The notes: a model not told the origin generated them from the sequence alone. Counted from the stretch's first letter, positions 23,692-31,301 are shown. The stretch: DNA of 49,277 nt from UBA4416 sp040389965 (GCA_040389965.1 JAZJZF010000002.1:1-49277), one strand, 5' to 3'. Made by a program: numbers and translations.

Positions 23692-25272
23692 ATGATAAAG
23701 AAAAAATACATTTTATTTTTATTTGTTATCAGTTCAATGCGCCTACTTGCGCAAAACTGGTCAGCGTTTAATCCTTCTTACAGGTATAACTATTCGTTGG
23801 AAAATGAAGGCTATACGACGGCGGTTGTTTTTGCAGATAGTACCTTAACGTCAGGGTCAGACCAGGTATTTAGCCTTAACCGCATTGTGCTTAAGTGCGA
23901 CGTTCAAAACTCTTTCATGCAAGCGGAAGGTTGTACCGACACTTCTTATTGGCTTGCCAATCAACCGCAGTTTTTACAAAGACGAATAGTCTATTCGGGG
24001 CAGGACTATCGTTTAAGTGATACAAGCAATTATATCATCAAACACCTTGAGCCTATTGGTAGTCCATGGGTATTTAATGCAACTTATTCTATTACGGCAC
24101 AGGTACAGAGCAAAATACAAAAAAACATTTTCGGCACAGTGGATTCAGTGAAGATCATTCTTTTGAGTACAGCTGATACGATTCTTTTATCCAAACAATT
24201 TGGCATTATTAAATATCCTGCAAAGTTCGGATTAAGTTCGTACTATAAACTCAGAGGTATTGAGAATAAAGCGAGTTACGATGTGAATGCCTTGTATGGA
24301 GAAAAGGTGCCGAATTATTATGACTTTTTTAAATTGAAACCAGGAGTAAAACTCTATTACTCTATGCAAAACATGTACAATGATGGTTGTGAAGGTTCTT
24401 TATACGGAATTTATACGGTTTTAAATTCATCCTTAACCGGAACTGTTGTAGCAAATACAATGCGTGAGCAATTTATAGGGTGCAAATCTTTTAGTGCATG
24501 TAACACGTATCCAAATCCTCATTGTCAAAATTTTTTTGGAGGACCAAATCCGGGCACCCCTTACTATAATCTTAGCGCTTTGCAAACCAGCACAATTCAG
24601 TCCAATTCTACGGATCCATATGCTACAAGTAATACAGCGTATAATACCGGGTACAATAACGAATTGAAAAGTCTGGGTTTTGGAGTTTATTTTGTAATGA
24701 AATTTGGCATGACAGATAATCTGCACTTTTATAAATCTTATGGAGCTTCCTGTCTTTCCAAACATATCAGAAGTAATCCTCTCAACGAAGGTACTTATGA
24801 AGGTATTAGATTAATGCCCACTAATACAACCAATTTATATTTATCTGATGTACCTATATCCTATAATGCGGCAGGTGGAACATACATAACAGATTATGGA
24901 ATGGTAAGTAATTATAATTTAGTATTTGAAAGCATGTATCTTTATTGCACCTCGCTAATCATTGATGGAAATGATTCTTTGGGAGGCACTAGCGCCCTTA
25001 CAATGAGTATAAATGATGCCATAAAACAGGATCAGTTAACCAGAGTATATCCTAACCCAGCCAGGTACGATTTGACGGTACTTGTTCCCTATGAAGCACA
25101 AACTCATGGTTATTTGATATTGACTGATGCCCTGGGAAATAGTTTAAAAGCCATAAAAATAAACGGAGAAGAAAGCCTGAAACTTAATATTGAAAATCTG
25201 TCTTCGGGGATTTATTTTTTAAAGATCGAATCGGACAAGTACAGACGGACTTTTAAAATTGTGAAAGACTAG
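23692..25272 (+). CDS. Secreted T9SS cargo protein of unknown function
   Basis: A 526-residue exported protein with signal peptide 1-20 (LLAQ-NWSAFNPSYRYNYSL). The body has no recognised catalytic domain. It contains cysteine-bearing stretches (EGCTDTSYW, MREQFIGCKSFSACNTYPNPHCQNF) that could form disulphides. The C-terminal type A sorting domain is VYPNPARYDLTVLVPYE ... LSSGIYFLKIESDKYRRTFK. It follows the previous cargo gene by 11 bases and probably shares its transcript. A truncated paralogue of its N-terminus lies 3 bases downstream, evidence of tandem duplication. Confidence 0.85.
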   Translation: MIKKKYILFLFVISSMRLLAQNWSAFNPSYRYNYSLENEGYTTAVVFADSTLTSGSDQVFSLNRIVLKCDVQNSFMQAEGCTDTSYWLANQPQFLQRRIVYSGQDYRLSDTSNYIIKHLEPIGSPWVFNATYSITAQVQSKIQKNIFGTVDSVKIILLSTADTILLSKQFGIIKYPAKFGLSSYYKLRGIENKASYDVNALYGEKVPNYYDFFKLKPGVKLYYSMQNMYNDGCEGSLYGIYTVLNSSLTGTVVANTMREQFIGCKSFSACNTYPNPHCQNFFGGPNPGTPYYNLSALQTSTIQSNSTDPYATSNTAYNTGYNNELKSLGFGVYFVMKFGMTDNLHFYKSYGASCLSKHIRSNPLNEGTYEGIRLMPTNTTNLYLSDVPISYNAAGGTYITDYGMVSNYNLVFESMYLYCTSLIIDGNDSLGGTSALTMSINDAIKQDQLTRVYPNPARYDLTVLVPYEAQTHGYLILTDALGNSLKAIKINGEESLKLNIENLSSGIYFLKIESDKYRRTFKIVKD

Positions 25273-25274
25273 GT

Positions 25275-25454
25275 ATGAAGAGGATTGTTTTATACTTCTT
25301 TATCTCGATGCTGTATATAACGGCAAATGCCCAAAACTGGTCGGTGTTTAATCCTTCTTACAGATATAACTATTCGCTCGAAAATGAAGGATATACGACG
25401 GCCTTTTTAATTTTCATAAGCACCGGTTGTATTATTTGTCTTTATTTTCACTAA
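25275..25454 (+). pseudogene. 3'-truncated paralogue of the preceding T9SS cargo gene
   Basis: ATG at 25275 gives a signal peptide (MKRIVLYFFISMLYITANAQ) and then NWSVFNPSYRYNYSLENEGY-TTA, nearly the same as residues 21-45 of the upstream gene (64 of 71 bases match). Similarity stops at about 25402, and the frame then runs into 17 unrelated codons and a stop at 25454, overlapping the end of the convergent MarR gene. It is a broken duplicate. Confidence 0.82.
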
Positions 25455-25908
25455 TCAGTTTAAACATATTTTTATTGAATGAAGGCAGGTTTTTTTCCAA
25501 AGCCGAAAAAAATTCAATGTCCGCATTTTCAACATTGGCCAAAGCAACGTGTAAAACCTTTTCGCCTGTTTGTGTTAATCTTACAATTTTAGCTCTTGTA
25601 TCAGTTGTGTGTTCGTGTCGGCTAATAAATTTTTTTACTTCCAAAGTCCTCAGTACTTTCGATACCATCATTCTGTCAGCGTTACCCTGATTGGCAATGT
25701 CTATCTGCGTTACATCCGTTTTAGTTTTAGAAAGCCACGCCAGGGCTGCCAATAGAACAAATTGTGTTTGCGTAAGATCCAAAGGGTCTAACACTTTTTT
25801 CTGATTTCGTTGCCAAATTAAATTGAGTTGCCCCAGCAAATATCCCGGACTTTCTTCCGGGCTTTTAAATTTGAAATTAATCGTGTTCTGCATATTCTTT
25901 TCAGGCAT
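25432..25908 (-). CDS. MarR-family transcriptional regulator
   Basis: A 158-residue winged-helix protein: LDLTQTQFVLLAALAWLSK..VTQIDIANQGNADRMMVSKVLRTLEVKKFISRHEHTTDTRAKIVRLTQTGEKVL is a full MarR DNA-binding core, with the wing at HTTDTRAK. It lies 45 bases downstream of the VOC gene on the same strand, and the two probably share the promoter at 26337-26368, which carries a 10-bp inverted repeat. Autoregulation together with the VOC gene is likely. Its 3' end overlaps the broken T9SS paralogue. Confidence 0.9.
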   Translation of the reverse strand: MPEKNMQNTINFKFKSPEESPGYLLGQLNLIWQRNQKKVLDPLDLTQTQFVLLAALAWLSKTKTDVTQIDIANQGNADRMMVSKVLRTLEVKKFISRHEHTTDTRAKIVRLTQTGEKVLHVALANVENADIEFFSALEKNLPSFNKNMFKLISENKDK

Positions 25909-25953
25909 TTTTAACGAAATTAATATAAATTATTTACTGAATTTCCGGCCAAT

Positions 25954-26313
25954 TTATTTTGACTCTAAAAATGTCAATTTATATCCGTCAAGGTCTTTTA
26001 CGTGAAAAGCTCTGCCGAAAGGTGTGTCGATAATCGGCCCCGCAGTAGTTATTCCATTCGCAATGAATTTTTCTTTCAGTCCGTCCACATTTTCCGCCAC
26101 AGCAAACCAAATCGCTACACCAACTCCTAACTCTTTTCCCTCGATTGGTTCAAGAGGTGTACGAATAGCAAAACTCGCTTGCCCTTGATTGTATTTAAAA
26201 ATGCAGGCCTGTGGGTTAGTGTCGCCGATTTCAAATCCTAATTTTTTTGTATAGAAGTCTTTTGATGCTTCCAAATTTATCACTTGTAGTGATGCAAATG
26301 TCAGTTGTTTCAT
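25954..26313 (-). CDS. VOC (glyoxalase/bleomycin-resistance) superfamily protein
   Basis: A 119-residue vicinal-oxygen-chelate protein. ATG at 26313 gives MKQLTFASLQVINLEASKDF, the usual first beta-alpha unit; the 40 additional upstream codons run through the promoter and are rejected. Conserved elements are FYTKKLGFEIG, IWFAVAENVDGLKEKFIANG, GPIIDTPFGRAFHVKDLDGYKLTFLE. Members of this fold detoxify electrophiles or bind drugs; the substrate cannot be chosen from sequence. It is the first gene of an operon with a MarR regulator. Confidence 0.88.
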   Translation of the reverse strand: MKQLTFASLQVINLEASKDFYTKKLGFEIGDTNPQACIFKYNQGQASFAIRTPLEPIEGKELGVGVAIWFAVAENVDGLKEKFIANGITTAGPIIDTPFGRAFHVKDLDGYKLTFLESK

Positions 26314-26326
26314 TTTACGAAAATTA

Positions 26327-26368
26327 ATTGTTGTCGCAAATATAATATATACGACAACAATATTCAAA
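26327..26368 (-). promoter_or_regulatory. Promoter and MarR-type operator of the VOC-MarR operon
   Basis: A perfect 10-bp inverted repeat, ATTGTTGTCG (26327-26336) and CGACAACAAT (26352-26361), is separated by 15 bases. On the minus strand, TATATTTG (26344-26337) is the -7 element and TTTG (26368-26365) the -33 element, 20 bases apart, matching the Bacteroidota consensus. The -7 box lies between the repeat arms, so a bound dimer would block it. Confidence 0.78.
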
Positions 26369-26435
26369 TAAATTAGTAATTTTACATCAAAATAGATTCT
26401 ACTTCTGGTGAAAAAGGGGCTTTTGGGCATCAAAC

Positions 26436-26468
26436 AATGGCCGTATAAGTCCTAAATGTGGGTATAAG
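26436..26468 (-). repeat. Copy 3 of the LARIWDLY repeat, degenerate
   Basis: On the minus strand, MSLYPH-I-stop-DLYGHCL (CACATTTAGGACTTATACGG) aligns with the RIWDLYGHL codons of copy 2, with TGG changed to TAG. The similarity is short and could partly be chance. Confidence 0.35.
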
Positions 26469-26597
26469 CTCATGTTTTTTTTAATTTTTGCTATATTTAT
26501 GCAGTAATGATTGCCGGGATAGTTGCTTTTACAGGTCATCGTTATTAAAAACGATATTCATTATTATTCACTTAAAATAAACTTTCAAATAAAAAAC

Positions 26598-27101
26598 ATG
26601 AAAAATAAATATACCAAAACAAAAATTTTAGTGCTTGTAATGTGCATCTTTCAAGCCTGTTTAAGTTATGCGCAAATTAATAATACTAAAAAACTATTAA
26701 TTGGTAAATGGACAACTACAAAAGTAGAGGGTTCTCCTGAAGTCCAAAAAGAGTATAACGATTGGAAACAAAAAATTAATACTACGACAGACGAAAATGA
26801 AAAAGCAATGTTAAAAACGAATATTGAAGGGTACGAATCTGTATTAGAAGCCTTTAACGGGATGTGTACCGAATTTAAACAAGATGGCTCGTGCACAGTT
26901 GAGGTTCCCAATTTTAGTTCTACAGAACCTAAATCGGTTATAAAAGGTAAATGGCAATTATCAGCTGATAATAAAATAATAACTGTTACAACGAAGGACA
27001 AAAAACCCGAATATGAAATAGGAACTTTAAATGAAAAAGAGTTTACATATAAAGTTGGCAAAGGACCAGGAATGAGAACATTTCATTTGAAGAAAATATA
27101 A
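26598..27101 (+). CDS. Lipocalin-like secreted protein
   Basis: A 167-residue protein. ATG at 26598 gives a signal peptide (MKNKYTKTKILVLVMCIFQA, cleaved near SYA-QINN). The mature part starts LLIGKWTTTKVEG and contains a long polar insertion (NTTTDENEKAMLK), TEFKQDGSCTVE, KGKWQLSADNKIITVTTKD and FTYKV. This G-x-W opening with alternating strands is typical of Bacteroidota lipocalin-like proteins. Ligand is unknown. It stands alone with a terminator at 27103. Confidence 0.78.
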   Translation: MKNKYTKTKILVLVMCIFQACLSYAQINNTKKLLIGKWTTTKVEGSPEVQKEYNDWKQKINTTTDENEKAMLKTNIEGYESVLEAFNGMCTEFKQDGSCTVEVPNFSSTEPKSVIKGKWQLSADNKIITVTTKDKKPEYEIGTLNEKEFTYKVGKGPGMRTFHLKKI

Positions 27102-27102
27102 T

Positions 27103-27138
27103 AGGAGTAGAAAGGGAGCGAAAATTACTCCTTTTTTC
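27103..27138 (+). terminator. Terminator of the lipocalin-like gene
   Basis: AGGAGTA (27103-27109) pairs with TACTCCT (27126-27132), followed by TTTTTCTT, directly after the stop codon. Confidence 0.78.
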
Positions 27139-27352
27139 TTTTTTAAATCTTTTATGTCCCTCGTCTATATTTGATAAACGAAGAGTTACTATTTAACACG
27201 GATTCCCTTCGATAAGGCACCGTCATGATTACAACAAAAATACTTCAAGCCAGGGTTAACAGGTTCGTTAACGAAAAAATCCTTAATACTACTAACAGTT
27301 GTCAAAATACAACTATAAATAGTGAAATAACAACAGTAAGTAGCTGACTTTA
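27139..27352. other. Intergenic region, possible short ORF
   Basis: No clear gene. A TATATTTG element at 27166-27173 is followed by AAACGAAG, the same 8-mer that occurs in the MarR-type operator at 29283. An ATG at 27225 opens a 40-codon plus-strand frame (MITTKILQARVNRFVNEKIL ...) that ends at 27347. It has no recognised similarity and no good ribosome-binding site. Confidence 0.3.
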
Positions 27353-27385
27353 TTTGCATTATGGCGACAGGGCAAAATACCTTTG
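27353..27385 (+). promoter_or_regulatory. Promoter of the XRE-pentapeptide gene
   Basis: TTTG at 27353-27356 and TACCTTTG at 27378-27385 are 21 bases apart, fitting the Bacteroidota consensus. Transcription would start near 27392, about 20 bases before the ATG at 27413. Confidence 0.68.
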
Positions 27386-27412
27386 CAGCATCAACATTTA
27401 AAAAATAATACG

Positions 27413-28318
27413 ATGCTAAATTCAAAATCAATTGGCAATAAAATTGCCGAAGCAAGAAAGAAAATTAATCTTTCACAAGCAGAACTTGCTCAGCAAGTAT
27501 CAATCAGTTCTCAGGCAGTTGGAAAATGGGAGCGCGGCGAATCTATGCCGGATATTATGACATTAAACCGACTGGCAGAAATTTTTGGAGTTACCCTTAA
27601 CTATTTCTCTGATAGTTTTCAGGCCGAGGAAACAGCAATGCCAATTAACGACAGGCTTAGTAAGCCAACAGAAGAAATTCCAGAAACTAAATCCAGAAAA
27701 AAATTTGACTGGAACTGGGATATGTCAAAAGGAAACTGGGTTGACGCTGACTTTTCGGGTTTAAAGAATTTAAAAGAAAAATTTAGTTCTTCGAATATGA
27801 AGAACTGCACGTTTAGGAATTCTGATTTGTCGGGACTTATTCTTGGAAACAATAATATTGAAATGTGTGATTTTTCATCTTCAGACATGAGAGACAGTAA
27901 AATTCAATCCTCCAATTTATCAAATAATCAATTTAACAATTGCTCATTTATAGATTCAGAATTTTCGAAAAATAATATTGGAAAATGTGACTTCTCTGAT
28001 GCGAATTTTTCCGGTACAGAGATGATTAATGGGTGTTTCGAGGACAATATTGTTCATAATGCAGTTTGGAAATTTACATCATTTAAAAATACAGGCATTA
28101 GTGCTGTTATTTTTGAAGGGACTTTTGAGGACTGTCATTTTGAGAACTGTAGCTTTTATAATGTTACGTTTCAAAATGCAACCATTGTAAACACCTTTTT
28201 TAAGTATAACGAGAAATTTAAACGCGTAAAGTTTATTGACTGTAAAGTGGACAAAATTACCTATGCTTTTTTGAAAAACAACCAGGCAAATTTGACAGGG
28301 GTAACATTATTGGAGTAA
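27413..28318 (+). CDS. XRE-family HTH regulator fused to a pentapeptide-repeat domain
   Basis: A 301-residue protein. ATG at 27413 gives MLNSKSIGNKIAEARKKINL; an upstream ATG at 27383 would lie on the promoter. Residues 7-65 are a Cro/C1-type helix-turn-helix (LSQAELAQQVSISSQAVGKWERGESMPDIMTLNRLAEIFGVTL). A polar linker follows (66-100), then about 35 pentapeptide units from about 103 to 295 with the A(D/N)LXX rhythm (CTFRN SDLSG LILGN NNIEM CDFSS SDMRD), a right-handed beta-helix. Pentapeptide repeats mimic DNA in Qnr-like gyrase-protecting proteins, but a role here is unproven; the repeats may be a protein-interaction scaffold. Confidence 0.88.
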   Translation: MLNSKSIGNKIAEARKKINLSQAELAQQVSISSQAVGKWERGESMPDIMTLNRLAEIFGVTLNYFSDSFQAEETAMPINDRLSKPTEEIPETKSRKKFDWNWDMSKGNWVDADFSGLKNLKEKFSSSNMKNCTFRNSDLSGLILGNNNIEMCDFSSSDMRDSKIQSSNLSNNQFNNCSFIDSEFSKNNIGKCDFSDANFSGTEMINGCFEDNIVHNAVWKFTSFKNTGISAVIFEGTFEDCHFENCSFYNVTFQNATIVNTFFKYNEKFKRVKFIDCKVDKITYAFLKNNQANLTGVTLLE

Positions 28319-28445
28319 CAAGAATAAAAACAGTGCGGTAGCAGCATGGTGCGGAATCCAAGCACATAAACGTTTGCTGTCGTTGCCAAAACTATACTCA
28401 AAAAAACAGGAAATTAATTCCGAACTTGGGAGTTTATATCCTATT

Positions 28446-28476
28446 CAAAGATATTGTTCATATTTGGTATGGAAGT
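28446..28476 (-). repeat. Copy 4 of the dispersed repeat (upstream part)
   Basis: Bases ATATTGTTCATATTTGGTAT and GGAAG match copy 1 (19756-19780) at 23 of 25. On the minus strand this covers the leader and the start ATGAACAATAT; the following codons (MNNIFE-stop) are diverged and interrupted. The LARIWDLY part is not preserved. Confidence 0.45.
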
Positions 28477-28485
28477 GATACATAA

Positions 28486-28514
28486 AAAAAGGGAGCGATT
28501 TCTGCTCCCTTTTT
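28486..28514. terminator. Bidirectional terminator
   Basis: AAAAAGGGAGC (28486-28496) pairs with GCTCCCTTTTT (28504-28514) around a 7-base loop. Flanking A and T tracts allow it to work for the plus-strand XRE gene and the convergent minus-strand MarR gene. Confidence 0.85.
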
Positions 28515-28553
28515 CAATACTTTATCTTGCACATTTACCAAACGAAAACAGAC

Positions 28554-29216
28554 TTATTTCTTTTTCCTTTTGGGTTTTTCAACATCAGGCCCTACGATAC
28601 TATGATATATTTCGTCGAACTCTTTTCCCTTATGTTGTAGCCATAAAGCAGAAAATTTCATTTCCACGCTCTTCAACAACTGAATGCTAAGCTCCTTATC
28701 ATCTTCATTTAAATCATGCATCAGCATTGTTGCATTCTTTATTATGCGCTCATAACATTCTATAGAAACCTTTTCGCCTTTAGGAGTTAGTTCCAATCGT
28801 TTCGAACGTTTGTCATCCTTATCATCGTATTCTTTTATCAAGCCTCTTTTTATCATCCGCGCTAACATATCGGTTCCGCTCGAAAGCTCAAAAAGGTTGG
28901 CATAAATTACCTCTGTTTTCTTCGGATTTTTTTCCTGCTTTATAGTAACTAATACGCCAAACTCTTCTATTTGATTAAGTTCGGTTCCTTTTAGTGCAGC
29001 ATTCGCATACCACATATTTAGCTTACTGATCCTGCCTATAATTTTCATCAATAAGGCATCGGTTTTTTTAGGTACTACACCGCCAACCAGCGGGCCTTTT
29101 TCTTTTACCTCGCGTTGAGACGCAAGATAATGTCTGCAAAAATCCTCCAGGTTTCCGGAAGGATGCTTTTCCTCAAATTTTGCCCATTCAGTAATAACTG
29201 TAACTGCCTTATTCAT
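28554..29216 (-). CDS. MarR-family (winged-helix) transcriptional regulator
   Basis: A 220-residue regulator. The N-terminal 70 residues are helical (MNKAVTVITEWAKFEEKHPS). Residues 75-170 hold a MarR-like core: ELNQIEEFGVLVTIKQ, IYANLFELSSGTDMLARMIKRGLIKEYDDKDDKRSKRLELTPKGE, with the wing at DDKDDKRSK. The tail is lysine-rich (EKPKRKKK). It is divergent from the DoxX-like operon, with 125 bases between the starts holding a strong set of repeats (29254-29328). Direct control of that operon is inferred. Confidence 0.88.
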   Translation of the reverse strand: MNKAVTVITEWAKFEEKHPSGNLEDFCRHYLASQREVKEKGPLVGGVVPKKTDALLMKIIGRISKLNMWYANAALKGTELNQIEEFGVLVTIKQEKNPKKTEVIYANLFELSSGTDMLARMIKRGLIKEYDDKDDKRSKRLELTPKGEKVSIECYERIIKNATMLMHDLNEDDKELSIQLLKSVEMKFSALWLQHKGKEFDEIYHSIVGPDVEKPKRKKK

Positions 29217-29253
29217 ACGGATTTAATTCGCTTACGGAGTAAATATACAAAAA

Positions 29254-29328
29254 ATACTTCGTTTTCTTAAATATTATATCGTAAACGAAGTATATTTGTC
29301 AAATAAATATCGTTAACGAAGTATAAAT
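29254..29328 (+). promoter_or_regulatory. Divergent control region with repeated MarR-type sites
   Basis: ATACTTCGTTT (29254-29264) is the perfect inverse of AAACGAAGTAT (29283-29293). The latter belongs to ATATCGTAAACGAAGTATAT (from 29276), repeated as ATATCGTTAACGAAGTATAA (from 29307) exactly 31 bases away, about three helical turns. A -7 element TATATTTG lies at 29291-29298 for the plus-strand operon. No -33 TTG is well placed, consistent with a regulated promoter. Confidence 0.75.
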
Positions 29329-29341
29329 TTAAACCACCATT

Positions 29342-29734
29342 ATGAAAAAAAATAAAACACTTTACCGGATTGCTAAAGGATTCATAAGCTTCTTTATGCT
29401 CTTTAGCGCTTACTATTCTTATTCTCATGCGCAAGATTTAAGAGCACTTGGATTCCCCGACTATTTTAGAATTGAACTGGTTACAGCTAAAATAATCGGA
29501 GGCATTCTCCTGCTAATTCCACAAACGCCACTAAGGGTTAAAGAATGGATTTATGCAGGCTTTGGCATCGCTATGATTTCGGCATTAATCGCACATATAT
29601 GCTGCCACGATATGATATCAAAAATAATGTTTGTCGCCATCGACTTCTTATTAATCGCAACCTGCATTCGCTATGTATCAAAACAAGATAAAACAGAAAG
29701 TAATAATGTAATTAAAAAAGAAAATCATGGATAA
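29342..29734 (+). CDS. DoxX-like membrane protein
   Basis: A 130-residue protein with four predicted membrane helices and the family pattern: a first helix with FISFFMLFSAYYSYSHAQDLRALGFPDYF, then ELVTAKIIGGILLLIP, WIYAGFGIAMISALIAHICCHD, and a final helix. DoxX-like proteins are often found with redox or thiol-stress genes. It is the first gene of a three-gene operon under the MarR-type repeats, and its 3' end overlaps the next gene by 8 bases. Confidence 0.8.
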   Translation: MKKNKTLYRIAKGFISFFMLFSAYYSYSHAQDLRALGFPDYFRIELVTAKIIGGILLLIPQTPLRVKEWIYAGFGIAMISALIAHICCHDMISKIMFVAIDFLLIATCIRYVSKQDKTESNNVIKKENHG

Positions 29735-30203
29735 AACTATTTACAACATCGCATTAGTGGTACATATCATTGGAATCACAATTATGGCGGGAGCCACGCT
29801 TATTGATTTCGTAACATTCCAGCGTTTTTGGAAAATCCTACCCTCCAACAAAGCATCCTGTTTAGTGCTTGCCGATTTTCTATACCGCCTTCAACGCTTT
29901 TTAGGAATTGGAATGCTCATCATCATATCGTCCGGTATTGGCATGATGGTTTTTCTTCACCAGGTGTGGGGTCAGCAGATCTGGTTTCGGGTCAAGTTCG
30001 GGATTCTCATTTTGATTATTATCAATGGGCTTGCAATAAGACGGCGATTGGGAAATAAATTAAAAAAACTTTTAGCAGATGAAACAAGGCTTGATAATAC
30101 ACTCGCGCTTTCCAAACTAAAAGGGAATATTACCCTTGGTCATATCTTTCAAATACTGTTTTTTGTAGTAATCTATATTCTTAGTGTTTTTAAATTCAAT
30201 TAA
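29727..30203 (+). CDS. Four-helix membrane protein of unknown function
   Basis: A 158-residue membrane protein: ALVVHIIGITIMAGATLIDFV, then FLGIGMLIIISSGIGMMVF, VKFGILILIIINGLAI and ILFFVVIYILSVF. A histidine in helix one (VVHIIG) and one in the last helix region (GHIFQIL) resemble the heme- or copper-binding positions of DUF2269-like and related cytochrome-associated membrane proteins. That resemblance, plus the neighbouring cytochrome c, suggests an electron-transfer role; this is inference. Confidence 0.7.
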   Translation: MDKTIYNIALVVHIIGITIMAGATLIDFVTFQRFWKILPSNKASCLVLADFLYRLQRFLGIGMLIIISSGIGMMVFLHQVWGQQIWFRVKFGILILIIINGLAIRRRLGNKLKKLLADETRLDNTLALSKLKGNITLGHIFQILFFVVIYILSVFKFN

Positions 30204-30211
30204 TCAATACC

Positions 30212-30553
30212 ATGAAAAATCATATCTTATTTAGTATCGCTTCAGTCGTATGTTTTATAGCGGCCTGTTCATCGCCTGAATCTAAATCACCGCCTCAACA
30301 AACACCATCTGTTTCTATGGAAACAGTTGATAATGGCAAACAACTATTTGAAGAAAAATGTATGGCATGTCACGGCGCTGATGGCACAGCCGGCATTGCT
30401 AACGCAGCCAACCTTCTAACAAGCAAGCTGGATACTGCATCCGTTTTGCAAATTATCACACATGGTAAAAATGCTATGGCCGCTTTTAAAGATCAGTTGG
30501 GTACAGGTGAAATAGAACAGGTTGCAAATTACGTATTCACTCTAAGAAAATAA
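30212..30553 (+). CDS. c-type cytochrome lipoprotein
   Basis: A 113-residue protein. Lipobox CFIAAC-SSPES places the acylated cysteine at about 19, followed by a Pro/Ser linker. The heme motif CMACH is in QLFEEKCMACHGADGTAG, and a distal methionine is likely in NAMAAFKDQLG. The fold is a class I small cytochrome c anchored in the periplasm. It starts 8 bases after the four-helix membrane protein, completing the operon DoxX-like, membrane protein, cytochrome c. Confidence 0.9.
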   Translation: MKNHILFSIASVVCFIAACSSPESKSPPQQTPSVSMETVDNGKQLFEEKCMACHGADGTAGIANAANLLTSKLDTASVLQIITHGKNAMAAFKDQLGTGEIEQVANYVFTLRK

Positions 30554-30650
30554 TGAACCGGATTCGTTTCATATTAAACATACCCCTGGAAATGCATATT
30601 TGTATGCTTCGTCTGTTAATTAAATTATCAAAAAATAAATCTCAAATTAT

Positions 30651-31301
30651 ATGAAAACAGTAAACACATTGAATATCGCTGTATTAGGTGCTAATGGTGG
30701 TATAGGAAGGCAAACTGTGGAAATTGCTCTGAAGGCAGGTCATCATGTAACAGCTATACTTCGCACACCGGCTAATCTTGATCTCAAACATCCAAATCTT
30801 CAAATTGTAAAAGGTGATGTTATGAACCCGGAAACTCTGGAAAAGCACCTGGCCAATAAAGATGCCGTTATCTCTGCTATAGGTCAAACGTCCTTCAAAT
30901 CAACAATACTTTATTCTCAGGGCAATAAAAACATGATCGATGTGATGAAAAAAATGGGTACCACACGCGCATTTTTTATATCGGCTTCCGGGCTCGATGT
31001 AAATCCTACTCATTCATTTATTGTCCGATTCGCTACTAAATACATTTTACAAAAACTATTAAAAAACATGTATGCCGATCTTGAGGTGATGGAAAGTATG
31101 ATTAAAAAAAGTGATATCAACTGGACAATCATGCGCCCTCCCAAGTTAACCGATAAGCCGGTAACAGGTAACTATAGAATAGCTCTAGATAAGATGCTAA
31201 ACAATGGGCTGTCCATTTCACGCGCCGACGTGGGGCACTTCATGATAAACAACATAGATAATGAAAGTATCTTTAAAAAAACAGTTGAAATTGCTTATTA
31301 G
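30651..31301 (+). CDS. NmrA-like NAD(P)-binding protein
   Basis: A 216-residue atypical short-chain dehydrogenase: Rossmann nucleotide loop VLGANGGIGRQ (G13-G19), then KAGHHVTAILRTPANL, LQIVKGDVMNPETLEKHLANKDAVISAIG, and FFISASGLDVNP. The Tyr-Lys catalytic pair of classical SDRs is not evident. The family senses NAD(P)H/NAD(P) ratios or reduces quinone-like compounds. It is 97 bases after the cytochrome gene and 48 before the AraC gene. Confidence 0.85.
   Translation: MKTVNTLNIAVLGANGGIGRQTVEIALKAGHHVTAILRTPANLDLKHPNLQIVKGDVMNPETLEKHLANKDAVISAIGQTSFKSTILYSQGNKNMIDVMKKMGTTRAFFISASGLDVNPTHSFIVRFATKYILQKLLKNMYADLEVMESMIKKSDINWTIMRPPKLTDKPVTGNYRIALDKMLNNGLSISRADVGHFMINNIDNESIFKKTVEIAY

Noticed and set aside
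28330..28400. Sequence with GTGCGG repeats and partial palindromy resembling an integron attC site
   Set aside because: The required core sites (GTTRRRY and RYYYAAC) are not present in the right places and no integron integrase or cassette array is nearby.
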